Assembly (NCBI GenBank): GCA_013297875.1
Contig: JAAFIW010000010.1
Span: 1 to 64,000, forward strand
Length of the DNA stretch: 64,000 nt
Direction: 5' to 3'
DNA from: Comamonadaceae bacterium
GTDB taxonomy: Bacteria; Pseudomonadota; Gammaproteobacteria; Burkholderiales; Burkholderiaceae_C
Made by a program: the position numbers and the translations under genes
Part shown: piece by piece, positions 1 to 7,579 of the stretch
How the letters are laid out: each line of letters opens with the position of its first letter
Position numbering within the stretch: position 1 is the stretch's first letter
The notes under the pieces: generated by a model
Seen by the model: the letters and a program-made list of their open reading frames with translations, nothing else
What the model was told of the DNA's origin: nothing
The model's database searches: none

Positions 1-2
1 TG

Positions 3-101
3 GCTATCGCCATGCAGCAACGCGCATGGATGCAGGGCCTATGGGATCAAGCCAAGTCATTCGATCTGCCTGCTACCTTTGCCGCATCCAAGCCTCCTTG
101 A
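3..101 (+). CDS. possible C-terminal end of an unknown protein, cut by the left edge
   Basis: An open frame enters from the left edge and ends in TGA at 99-101. It gives 32 residues ending ATFAASKPP with unremarkable codon use. It overlaps the end of the minus-strand thioesterase frame, so only one of the two can be the authentic gene end here. I do not recognise it and there is too little sequence to assign a function. Confidence 0.25.
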   Translation, partial: AIAMQQRAWMQGLWDQAKSFDLPATFAASKPP

Positions 102-625
102 AGTTCTAATGGAAAATTTGGGTTGAACCAGGCCGTGCCATCAGGGCCCACGCGCGCTTGCATGGTGTCCATGAACCAGGGCTTGCCGTGCGGCGCGCGC
201 AGGCCTTCGCGCGGTGGGAAGCTTGCGGGATCGACCGTTGGTGGTATGGCAGCAAATACCGGTATATCAACCGTCGCCGCCTGAATCAGGGTGGCCCTCA
301 CGCGGGCGCAGACCTCGCCATCGTCGCGCATCACCGTGTTTTCAATGAACGATACCCGTCGCCCGGTTTTCACCCGCGTCAACGCCGTGCGAACTGTCTC
401 CAGTGGCGTGGCTCGATAAAAACTAACGCACACCCCGACCACGTGGCCCAGTTGTTCAGCCGCAGCCACCGCCTCAATCTCGGCCACCAGCAGCCCCGCG
501 ACCGCTCCGCCTTGCAAGCCAGCAAACGGCCCTTGTGCCAGCTCTGAAGGCAACCATCCATCGGCTTGCGATTTGGTGAATACGGTCGGCATGGCACTAC
601 CCCTATTGGTTGAAACAGCTGCCAT
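47..625 (-). CDS. acyl-CoA thioesterase-like (hotdog) protein, apparently C-terminally truncated
   Basis: The N-terminal 165 or so residues resemble the first hotdog domain of the double-hotdog acyl-CoA thioesterase family, with segments GPFAGLQGGAVAGLL and VCVSFYRATPLE. Family members hydrolyse acyl-CoA in the cytoplasm and are usually about 260 residues; this frame has 192, and its last 25 do not resemble a second hotdog. The break follows a stretch (106-124) that also occurs, nearly unchanged, at both ends of the inverted-repeat element at 55.6-55.8 kb. An alternative ATG at 592 (MPTVFTK) has a GGGG-type ribosome site. The gene is divergent from the LysR gene at 674, with only 48 bp between them, so a shared regulatory region is likely. 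It may be non-functional. Confidence 0.6.
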   Translation of the reverse strand: MAAVSTNRGSAMPTVFTKSQADGWLPSELAQGPFAGLQGGAVAGLLVAEIEAVAAAEQLGHVVGVCVSFYRATPLETVRTALTRVKTGRRVSFIENTVMRDDGEVCARVRATLIQAATVDIPVFAAIPPTVDPASFPPREGLRAPHGKPWFMDTMQARVGPDGTAWFNPNFPLELQGGLDAAKVAGRSNDLA

Positions 626-673
626 GCTAGATTCACCTTCACACCCATGACAAGCGATGAATTCTCTTCATAG

Positions 674-1612
674 ATGAAAAATTCTCACGCTAAGGTCTCC
701 ACCACATCGACCCCATACCTGCCGTCGCTTGTGGCCCTGCGCGCGTTTGAGCGTGCGGCCGCCCGCTTGAGCTTCAAGCTCGCGGCGATGGAGCTGTCGA
801 TGACGCCATCAGCCGTGAGTCACCAGGTCCGGGGTCTGGAACGCCAGTTTGGCGTGCGCCTGTTCGCGCGGGCCGGGCGCAGCGTGAGCCTGACTTTGGC
901 GGGTGAAAAGTACCTGGCTACAGCCAAGGCGGCGCTGGCCTTGCTGGAAAACGGCAGCCGCGCCTTGACACCTGCGCAGGGCGACCAGCGTGAGTTTCGA
1001 ATCAGTGCGCTGCCCTTCATCGTCAGCCATGTGCTGCTGCCGCGCCTCGATGAGTTCTTGCGCCTGTTCCCGCAGATCAGGCTGCGCATCGAAGCCACGT
1101 TGCAATACGCCGACTTTGAAGGCTCGGGCGTTGATGTGGCAATTCGCATGGGGCGCGAGCGCACGGCAGGCCTGCATTTGGACAGGCTGCTTGACGTGCG
1201 AGCCCTGCCTGTGTGCGCAGCTGCCTTGGTCAACGGCAGCAAGCCCATCAGAGTTGCCGACGACTTGGCCCATCACACCCTGATCCAGTCCACCCAACAC
1301 CCTGGCATGTGGCCCGCCTGGCTGGCCAGCAACGGTTCGCCCAGCCTCACACCCGCCGCTGAAATGTGGTTTGACAACGTACCCCTGGCCATCGAAGCCG
1401 CTGAGCGCGGCCTGGGCGTGGCGCTGGCCATGGATCCCATCATTCGTGCCCACCCCGGCTTTGGCCGCACACTGCTGGCGCCGCTACCGCTCGGCCCCAA
1501 AACCGCGCTGACCTACTACGCCGTGTGCCGCCCCGAGCAAAAAGACGAGCGCGTGGTGTTGGCCATGCGGCGTTGGCTGTTGCAGATCACTCGGGCGTTT
1601 CGGGTGGGTTGA
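674..1612 (+). CDS. LysR-family transcriptional regulator, GcvA-like
   Basis: This is a 312-residue regulator. Residues 17-75 form the winged helix-turn-helix (LVALRAFERAAARLSFKLAA then MTPSAVSHQVRGLE), followed by a LysR substrate-binding domain with FRISALPFIVSHVLLPRL and a C-terminal GLGVALAMDPII segment. The LPSLVALRAFE start and the AVSHQVRGLE recognition helix are typical of the GcvA/AmpR branch. It is transcribed away from the thioesterase gene, which is its most likely target. The ligand cannot be deduced. Confidence 0.9.
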   Translation: MKNSHAKVSTTSTPYLPSLVALRAFERAAARLSFKLAAMELSMTPSAVSHQVRGLERQFGVRLFARAGRSVSLTLAGEKYLATAKAALALLENGSRALTPAQGDQREFRISALPFIVSHVLLPRLDEFLRLFPQIRLRIEATLQYADFEGSGVDVAIRMGRERTAGLHLDRLLDVRALPVCAAALVNGSKPIRVADDLAHHTLIQSTQHPGMWPAWLASNGSPSLTPAAEMWFDNVPLAIEAAERGLGVALAMDPIIRAHPGFGRTLLAPLPLGPKTALTYYAVCRPEQKDERVVLAMRRWLLQITRAFRVG

Positions 1613-1653
1613 ACCAACTGCGATGAACAGCAGCTCCCAGCCTGCTCAATCTG

Positions 1654-2598
1654 CTACACATTTAATATCGTCTCCCACACCAGTCGGGCCAGCGCCACGT
1701 CTTCCAGCCCAATCCCCACCGACTTGTACAGCGTGATGTCCGCGCTCTGGCGAGTCCAGCCTGACAAGCCGTTGACCAAGGCACCCAACTCCATCACGCG
1801 TTCGCGGTTCAGCGCACTGTCGCTGGCGCGCACCAGGTCACCCGCTTCCCGCAGCGCCTGGGTTTTGTCTTCCACCACCACGCAGGCGCAGCGCTCCAGC
1901 AAGGCGTCGTCGGTTTCGCGGGTGTCGGGTTTGCTCGAGCCGATGGCCGCCACAAAGGTGCCAGGGCGAACCCATTCGCCGGGGAACAGCGGGTCTTTGG
2001 CGCGGGTGGCCAGCACCAGCAAATCGGCTTGCGGCACAGCCTGCTCGGCGGTGCTCACTTGCGCCGCAACGCCGAAGCGGCTGTGCAGGTCAGCGGCCAG
2101 TTGGGCCGCATTGCCGTGCGGGTCGACCACCCACACCTGCTTGAGCGGGTAGTGGCCGCACAAGGCCATGGCGTGGGCGCGGGCCTGAATGCCAGAGCCA
2201 AACACCACCAAGCTGCTGGGCGTCGCAGTTGCCATGAATTCAGCGGCCAGCAGGGTCACGGCGGCGGTGCGCAGCTCGGTCAGCGCATTGCCTTGCACCA
2301 CCGCCAGCAACTGCCCGCTGTCGGCACAAAACAGCGGGATGATGAAGTTGAACTGGCCGTCTACCGTGGGGTAGACCTTGGCCCCCATCACGCTGCGGCC
2401 TTGCCCGTCACTTGCGGGAAGAATGCCGCCCATCACGCTGAGCGAGCGGCTACTGGGCCAGGCGGTAGATGCCACGCGGCTGCGGGCCAGGTTGGCAGCG
2501 CGGCCATTGCCCAGCGCAGCAAAGGCCTGGCGCATCGCGGGCAGCACGTCGGCTACGGTGATGCTGGCGCGAATCTGGTCGTCGGTGATGAATTGCAT
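1654..2598 (-). CDS. ornithine cyclodeaminase / mu-crystallin family protein
   Basis: This is a 314-residue NAD(P)-binding protein of the ornithine cyclodeaminase/mu-crystallin family. It has the dinucleotide-binding region LVVFGSGIQARAHAMAL followed by WVVDP, the upstream VQGNALTELRTAAVTLLAA region and a C-terminal KSVGIGLEDVALA. Family members include ornithine cyclodeaminase (ornithine to proline), alanine dehydrogenase and imine reductases acting on cyclic amino acids, so the substrate is not certain. The divergent LysR gene at 2676 probably controls it. The neighbouring genes handle amino acids, which supports an amino-acid catabolic role. Confidence 0.88.
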   Translation of the reverse strand: MQFITDDQIRASITVADVLPAMRQAFAALGNGRAANLARSRVASTAWPSSRSLSVMGGILPASDGQGRSVMGAKVYPTVDGQFNFIIPLFCADSGQLLAVVQGNALTELRTAAVTLLAAEFMATATPSSLVVFGSGIQARAHAMALCGHYPLKQVWVVDPHGNAAQLAADLHSRFGVAAQVSTAEQAVPQADLLVLATRAKDPLFPGEWVRPGTFVAAIGSSKPDTRETDDALLERCACVVVEDKTQALREAGDLVRASDSALNRERVMELGALVNGLSGWTRQSADITLYKSVGIGLEDVALARLVWETILNV

Positions 2599-2675
2599 GG
2601 GGTGTCCTTAAAAAGTGAAGAGAAACGCGTGCTAAAACCGCTGCAGCAACTTGCTGTTTGAACGAAAGACTTGAC

Positions 2676-3593
2676 ATGCGCCTGCGCCACATCGAAGTGT
2701 TCAACGCCGTCATGCTCACCGGCAGCGTGAGCGCCGCCGCGCGGCTGATCAACGTGACGCAGCCAGCGGTCAGCCGCCTGCTGCAACACGCTGAAATTCA
2801 GTTGGGGTTCGCGCTGTTTCAGCGCACCCGGGGGCGGCTGGTGCCCACCAGCGAGGCGCTGGCGCTGTACCCGCACATTGAGCAGCTGTTCACCCAGCTG
2901 GGCCAGGTGCAGCGTCTGGCCACGGGCTTGCGCGGGGGTGACGGGGCCACGCAATTGCGGGTGCGCACCGTGCTGGCGCTGAGCTACGAGGTGCTGCCGC
3001 GCGCGATTGCGCAGTTTCGCAAGCGCCACCCCGATGTGGCCATCAGCATTGAGGCCTTGCACTCGCCGCAGGTGGTGGCCAGCCTGGCCTTGCAAGAGGC
3101 TGATGTGGGTTTTGTGTTTCACGCCAACGCCCACCCCGCGCTGGTGCAAGAGCCGCTGGCCGCCGGGCGCATGGTGTGCGTGGCACCCAAGGGCATGCTG
3201 GCGGCCAAGCTGCTCAAGCGCGGGCAGGTGGGTTTGCTGGAGCTGGCTGGCCTGCCGCTGATTGGGCTGGATGCGCGTGACCCGATTGGCATCACGCTGC
3301 AGCAGGCGATACAGGCAACTGGCGTGGGAGATGCCGGCGGCGGCTTGCAAGCCCACATCACCGTGCAGACCTACCACGCGGCTTTGGCGTTGGCCCACCA
3401 CGGCCTGGGCCTGGCGCTGGTCGACAGCTGCACCGCCGTGTCGGCCGACCGCACGCGGGTTGACGTGCTGGCGGTGGAGCCTTTGATTGCGGTGCCGGTG
3501 CATGCGGTCTACCCCGCTGGCAAGCCTGGCTCGGTGGCCACGCGGGCCTTTGTGCGCTGCGTGCAGCAGGCGGTGGTTGCGCTGAAGGAGTAG
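2676..3593 (+). CDS. LysR-family transcriptional regulator
   Basis: I chose the ATG at 2676 (MRLRHIEVFNAVML), preceded by a GAAAG ribosome site, over an in-frame TTG at 2658; the protein is then 305 residues. The N-terminal helix-turn-helix reads AVMLTGSVSAAARLINVTQPAVSRLL. The substrate-binding domain contains ALHSPQVVASLALQEADVGF and a late ALAHHGLGLALVDS. It is divergent from the ornithine-cyclodeaminase-like gene, with 77 bp between the two starts, so that gene is its probable target. This subfamily often controls opine or amino-acid catabolism, which is inference here. Confidence 0.9.
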   Translation: MRLRHIEVFNAVMLTGSVSAAARLINVTQPAVSRLLQHAEIQLGFALFQRTRGRLVPTSEALALYPHIEQLFTQLGQVQRLATGLRGGDGATQLRVRTVLALSYEVLPRAIAQFRKRHPDVAISIEALHSPQVVASLALQEADVGFVFHANAHPALVQEPLAAGRMVCVAPKGMLAAKLLKRGQVGLLELAGLPLIGLDARDPIGITLQQAIQATGVGDAGGGLQAHITVQTYHAALALAHHGLGLALVDSCTAVSADRTRVDVLAVEPLIAVPVHAVYPAGKPGSVATRAFVRCVQQAVVALKE

Positions 3594-3691
3594 GGGGGAT
3601 GAGCGGTCTTGCTCGGGGAAGGGTGGGATGGGGGCTCGCTTGTGGGCCGCGCTATGAACAAGCTGCTTCACACGCATGCCCCCATCCCCAC

Positions 3692-3710
3692 CTTCCCCCA
3701 GCGGGGGAAG
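3692..3710. repeat. palindromic CTTCCCCC/GGGGGAAG hairpin
   Basis: CTTCCCCC (3692-3699) and GGGGGAAG (3703-3710) form a perfect 8-bp stem with a 3-nt loop, in the gap between two convergent genes. It belongs to the common class of C-rich intergenic palindromes and may end transcription from either side. Confidence 0.6.
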
Positions 3711-3734
3711 GAGTTTCAGCCAAATTAGGCAAGC

Positions 3735-3775
3735 GCCCAGGTATTCATTGCTCAAGCAGCTATTCTTTCCGTAGC
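3735..3775 (-). repeat. dispersed repeat copy 1
   Basis: The copy reads CCCAGGTATTCATTGCTCAA followed by GCAGCTAT and ends near CCGTAGCG. It overlaps the 3' end of the D-amino acid dehydrogenase gene, supplying its last codons (LRKE) and its TAG stop. Confidence 0.85.
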
Positions 3776-4974
3776 GCCTGTACCACCCGCTGCGCCGTGC
3801 CAAACGCCAGCGTGAGCCCCAGTGGCCCATGCCCTACGTTGAAAAGCACGTTGGCCGGTGCCCCGGCCAGCCGCCCCACGATGGGCAGACCCGTTGGCGT
3901 GGCGGGGCGCAAACCAGCCCAGGGTTGCGTCACCGGCAGCCCCCGTGTGTGCGGAAATACCGCCTGAGTTGACGCTTGCAGCGACGCGATGCGCGCTGGT
4001 GGAATGTCCAGCCCATGGCCGACCAATTCCGCCATGCCAGCCACCCGCAGCCGGTTGCCGATGCGGGCGAACACCACTTTGCGGGCGGCATCGGTCACGC
4101 TCACGGTGGGCGCGGCGCTGGGTTGTGCGGCCACGTCCAGCGTGATGCTGTAGCCCTTGATCGGGTAAATCGGTAGCCGCACGCCGAGCGCACGAGCCAG
4201 TTGTGGCGCTTGCGGGCCCAGCGCCAGCACAAACGCATCAGCCGCCACTTCGCCCTGCGGCGTGTGCACCGCCGCTACGCGGCCCTGGGCCTGCACCCAC
4301 GCCGTCACTGGTGTTTGCAGCAGAAACCGCACACCGCGCTGGCGCAGCACCGCGGCCAGGCCATCACACAGCTTCTGGCTGTCCACCGCGCATTCGCTGG
4401 CGGTGTAGATCGCGCCTTCAATGTGCGCCCGGTAGTGTGCAAGCGCCGGTTCCGTCGCCACACATTCAGCCGCGGTTTGCGCTGTCTGCACGCTGCCCAG
4501 CGCCCGTTGCAAGTCCATCTGTTGGCGGGCGGCGGCAAAGGCATCGGCATTTGAATAAATCACCAGCTTGCCGCTGGCTGCAAAGTCGCAGGCCAGTTGC
4601 TCGGCCTGCATCATCTGGTCAAAGGCTGCCCGGCTTTCGGCCGCCAGGGTGAGCAGCTGCGCCGTGGTGTCCCGCGAGCGCGCGCCGTTGCAGGCCAACA
4701 TGAAGCGCAGCCCCCAGGCCCACTGCTGCGGGTCGGCCTGAATGCGCAGCTTCAGTGGGGAGTCAGCGGCCAGCAACAGCTTGGGCAGCTGCCGCCAGAT
4801 GCTGGGGTCGGCCAGCGGCTGCACATAGGAATAGCTCAGCTGCGCGCCATTGCCGCCGCTGGTGCCCGCACCCGGCGCGCCGCGGTCAATCACCGTCACC
4901 TGGTGGCCGTCCTGGCTCAGTTGATAGGCCGTGGCCAGCCCGACCACGCCCGCCCCCAATACACACACATGCAT
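3760..4974 (-). CDS. dadA: D-amino acid dehydrogenase (DadA-like FAD oxidoreductase)
   Basis: This is a 404-residue FAD-dependent oxidoreductase of the DadA family, which oxidises D-amino acids to 2-oxo acids at the inner membrane. The start MHVCVLGAGVVGLATAYQLS gives the Rossmann FAD motif GxGxxG at the extreme N-terminus, so the ATG at 4972-4974 is correct rather than an upstream in-frame ATG. A GAGTSGGNGAQLSYSYVQPL segment and the late AGLRPATPTGLPIVG are diagnostic of DadA/GlyOx enzymes. The last four residues and stop come from the dispersed repeat. It lies next to a polar amino-acid binding protein and an Asp/Glu racemase, which suggests D-amino-acid use as a nutrient. Exact substrate preference is unknown. 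Confidence 0.9.
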   Translation of the reverse strand: MHVCVLGAGVVGLATAYQLSQDGHQVTVIDRGAPGAGTSGGNGAQLSYSYVQPLADPSIWRQLPKLLLAADSPLKLRIQADPQQWAWGLRFMLACNGARSRDTTAQLLTLAAESRAAFDQMMQAEQLACDFAASGKLVIYSNADAFAAARQQMDLQRALGSVQTAQTAAECVATEPALAHYRAHIEGAIYTASECAVDSQKLCDGLAAVLRQRGVRFLLQTPVTAWVQAQGRVAAVHTPQGEVAADAFVLALGPQAPQLARALGVRLPIYPIKGYSITLDVAAQPSAAPTVSVTDAARKVVFARIGNRLRVAGMAELVGHGLDIPPARIASLQASTQAVFPHTRGLPVTQPWAGLRPATPTGLPIVGRLAGAPANVLFNVGHGPLGLTLAFGTAQRVVQALRKE

Positions 4975-5206
4975 CGCATCGCTTTCAAAAATCGAAGCGG
5001 CTATGCTAGAAAAAACGCAGCGTTTTGAACAATGCCAAAGCGCCGGGTGGTCATAACTTTCGCGTATGGCATCGGTGTTTCTACCCATGCGGCATGAGTT
5101 TTGCACATAGGCTTTCGCGCAAAATGAATTGGCCTGCGTGGCACGCGCTGCCTACACTGCGTACCGTTATCAACTGTTTATTTATCTGCTCACCGAAAGG
5201 CTCCGT

Positions 5207-6091
5207 ATGAAACTCTCCCACCTGATGGCCGCTGTGGTTCTGGCCACCACCTGTGTCGCTGGCGCCCATGCGGACACACTGAAAAAAGTAGCTGATAGCG
5301 GCAAGATCACGCTGTCCTACCGCGAATCGTCGGTGCCGTTCAGCTACATCGTGGGCCCCGGTAAACCCGTGGGTTTCTCCGCTGAATTGGGCAACGCCAT
5401 CGTGCAGGAAATCAAGCGCGTGACCAACAAGTCGGTGCTCGAAATTGAATACATGCCGGTCACCTCGCAAAACCGCATTCCGCTGCTGGTCAACGGCACG
5501 ATTGACCTGGAGTGCGGCTCCACCACCAACAACAGCACCCGCGCCAAAGACGTCACTTTCTCCACCAACATTTTCTACACCGGCACCCGATTGCTGGCCA
5601 AGAAAACATCGAAGGTGAAAAACTACGCCGATCTGGCTGGCAAAACCATCGCCAGCACCACTGGCACCACCAACGCCCAGGTCATGCGCAAGTACAACAC
5701 CGACAAGGCGCTGAACATGCAAATCGTGCTGGGTAAAGACCATGCCGATTCCCTGCTGCTGGTCGAAGGCGACCGCGCCGTGGCCTTTGCGATGGACGAC
5801 ATCCTGCTGTTTGGCCTGATGGCCAACGCCAAAAACCCCGCCGAATGGGAAGTGGTGGGCGACTCGCTGCAGGTGGAGCCCTACGCTTGCATGCTGCGCA
5901 AAGACGACCCCAAAATGAAGGCGCTGGTCGACGGCGTGATTGGCAAGATGATGGCAAGCGGCGAGTTCGCCAAGCTGTACACCAAGTGGTTTGCCTCGGC
6001 TATTCCACCGAAAAACATCAACCTGAATTTGCCGATGAGCGAGCAGCTCAAAGCCAACCTCAAAGAGCGCAGCGACAAGCCAGCGCTGTAA
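5207..6091 (+). CDS. amino-acid ABC transporter substrate-binding protein, Glu/Asp type
   Basis: This is a 294-residue periplasmic binding protein. The ATG at 5207 has a GAAAGG site 7 nt upstream and starts a clear signal peptide (MKLSHLMAAVV...AGAHA, cleavage before DT). The mature part is a bacterial SBP family 3 domain: SGKITLSYRESSVPFSYI, TIDLECGSTTNNSTRAKDV and DLAGKTIASTTGTTN fit the GltI/BztA glutamate-aspartate branch. No permease or ATPase genes are adjacent, so it must share a transporter encoded elsewhere or act as an orphan receptor. It sits between dadA (divergent) and an Asp/Glu racemase. Confidence 0.92.
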   Translation: MKLSHLMAAVVLATTCVAGAHADTLKKVADSGKITLSYRESSVPFSYIVGPGKPVGFSAELGNAIVQEIKRVTNKSVLEIEYMPVTSQNRIPLLVNGTIDLECGSTTNNSTRAKDVTFSTNIFYTGTRLLAKKTSKVKNYADLAGKTIASTTGTTNAQVMRKYNTDKALNMQIVLGKDHADSLLLVEGDRAVAFAMDDILLFGLMANAKNPAEWEVVGDSLQVEPYACMLRKDDPKMKALVDGVIGKMMASGEFAKLYTKWFASAIPPKNINLNLPMSEQLKANLKERSDKPAL

Positions 6092-6131
6092 GCAGCGACA
6101 AACCTGCTCTCTTTCATTTCCGTTTCGTGAT

Positions 6132-6220
6132 CGTCATCCCCGCGCAGGCGGGGATCCATGGGCTCCGCCACACGAACGCGCACCGGTCAGCACCTGAATT
6201 GCCGCCTACGCGGGAATGAC
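6132..6220. repeat. inverted GTCATCCCCGCG/CGCGGGAATGAC repeat element
   Basis: GTCATCCCCGCGCAGGCGGG at 6132 and an imperfect reverse copy ending CGCGGGAATGAC at 6220 form a long inverted repeat of about 89 bp between two co-oriented genes. Elements with this GTCATTCCCGCG core are common intergenic repeats in proteobacteria. It could form a stable transcript hairpin between the binding-protein and racemase genes. Confidence 0.7.
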
Positions 6221-6246
6221 GGGCCCTATCTTCAACTGGCACGACC

Positions 6247-7044
6247 ATGGACACCACGCAAGTTGTCGGCACCGCCTTGGGTGCCTTACGGGTGGTCGGC
6301 ACCCAGCCAGCCACACCCCAGGTGGTCGGCATCCTTGGCGGCATGGGCCCCGCCGCCGGTGCCGACTTCGCCCGCCTGTTCGTGCAAGCCTGCGCCACCC
6401 GCATGCACGAGCTGCACCTGCCCGTGACCGACCAGGCGTACCCCGAGCACTGGCTGGCCCAGGTGCCAGTGCCCGACCGCAGCGCCGCCCTGCAATCCAC
6501 CCAATCTGGCGGCCACCAGCCGCTGGAGCCCATGCTGCAAGCCATGGGTCGCCTGGCCGCCTTGGGTGCCCGCGCCGTGGCGATTGCCTGCAACACCGCC
6601 CACGCCTGGCACCCCACCATGCAGCAGCGCTTTCCGCAGATCGAGGTGCTGCACGTGGCGCATGAAACTGCGCAATTCTTGTCAGCCAACGGCGTCACGC
6701 AGGTTGGCCTGCTGGCCACCACCGGCACCTACCAAAGCGGCGTCTACGAACAAGCCCTGCAAGCCGCTGGTGTGCGCTGCGTGCTGCCCGAGCCGGGCGA
6801 CCGGGCGGTGCTGATGCAAGGTATCTACGACGGCGTGAAAGCCGGCGACATGCCGCTGGCCCAAGCCTGCTTTCGCAAGGTGGCCCAGCGCATGGTCACG
6901 CAGCACAAGTTGTCAGCGCTGATATTGGGTTGCACCGAAATCCCGCTGGCCTTGACGGCGCTGCCCGAGCATCCGCAGGTGCTGCTCATCGACCCGGCGG
7001 CTGTGCTGGCACAGGCGCTGGCTAGGTGGGCGTATCGGGGGTGA
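6247..7044 (+). CDS. aspartate/glutamate racemase family protein
   Basis: This is a 265-residue cofactor-independent amino-acid racemase. It has GILGGMGPAAGADF near residue 28, a first catalytic Cys in AIACNTAHAW and a second in ILGCTEIPLAL, the two-cysteine arrangement of the Asp/Glu/hydantoin racemase superfamily. It should interconvert D- and L-aspartate or glutamate in the cytoplasm. The first 27 residues are unusual: VVGT/VVGI appears three times, coded by near-repeated CAAGTTGTCGGCA-type units, so translation may start later. It lies 155 bp after the amino-acid-binding protein gene on the same strand. Confidence 0.88.
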   Translation: MDTTQVVGTALGALRVVGTQPATPQVVGILGGMGPAAGADFARLFVQACATRMHELHLPVTDQAYPEHWLAQVPVPDRSAALQSTQSGGHQPLEPMLQAMGRLAALGARAVAIACNTAHAWHPTMQQRFPQIEVLHVAHETAQFLSANGVTQVGLLATTGTYQSGVYEQALQAAGVRCVLPEPGDRAVLMQGIYDGVKAGDMPLAQACFRKVAQRMVTQHKLSALILGCTEIPLALTALPEHPQVLLIDPAAVLAQALARWAYRG

Positions 7045-7072
7045 GGGGAGGTAATTTCGGTGAAAGTAGGCG

Positions 7073-7115
7073 ATAGCCCTTGTAAATACTGCTCAAACAG
7101 CTGCAAAAAACATAG
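7073..7115 (-). repeat. dispersed repeat copy 2 (divergent)
   Basis: AGCCCTTGTAAATACTGCTC then AAACAGCTGC and a closing ATAGCAG match the window-wide repeat with several substitutions. It lies between convergent genes. Confidence 0.7.
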
Positions 7116-7136
7116 CAGTTGCTTGCAATAAGCGAC

Positions 7137-7499
7137 TCACTGAATAAGACCCAACTCCCGTTGCTTTTTCTTGCTCAATCCCGAAGCAACAAGATGGTGG
7201 GAATATTTCAGATGTCCCTTGACATCATCATCCGAGACTTCGGGTGCCGGGTACTGCTGTATCCATTTCATGCCGCGCGAAGCCAGGTATGGCGCAGGCC
7301 GAAAGCCGGGCATGTCTTTCAATATTTCAAAATTATTTGGCGATGTTTTAAACGAAAAAGCCGGCTCATTGGATGGGCCCCAGCCACCAATGGCAAATAC
7401 CTTTTCGCCCACCTTCCACACGTGAGCGCCGCCCCATTGAACGACGTAGGAAGTAGCCGGAAGAGACCGGCAAAAGTTATTGAATTCTTGATAGGTCAC
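7137..7499 (-). CDS. MmcQ/YjbR family protein
   Basis: This is a 120-residue protein of the MmcQ/YjbR (CyaY-fold-like) family. Typical features are an early FNNFCRSLPATSY segment, a VWKVGEKVFAIGG strand pair, the conserved SFKTSPNNFEIL and the late HHLVASGLSKKKQREL. Family members are small cytoplasmic proteins annotated as DNA-binding, with little functional data. The length is normal for the family. It is convergent with the racemase gene and probably transcribed alone. Confidence 0.85.
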   Translation of the reverse strand: MTYQEFNNFCRSLPATSYVVQWGGAHVWKVGEKVFAIGGWGPSNEPAFSFKTSPNNFEILKDMPGFRPAPYLASRGMKWIQQYPAPEVSDDDVKGHLKYSHHLVASGLSKKKQRELGLIQ

Positions 7500-7579
7500 G
7501 CTTATTCTTCCTTTTGCTCGGATTAGGCGATGAGCAGCGCATCAAGTTCTCCTGGCGTAAACACGTGGCGGCCATCACG

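Noticed and set aside
2553-3830. A 425-residue minus-strand open frame across the LysR gene
   Set aside because: It is antisense to a clear LysR gene, is rich in His/Gln/Arg as expected for a shadow frame in high-GC DNA, and shows no family motif.
4985-5015. A possible further dispersed repeat copy before dadA
   Set aside because: Only AGCGGCTATG resembles the core; the GCTTGAGCA part and the GGGCTG end are missing.
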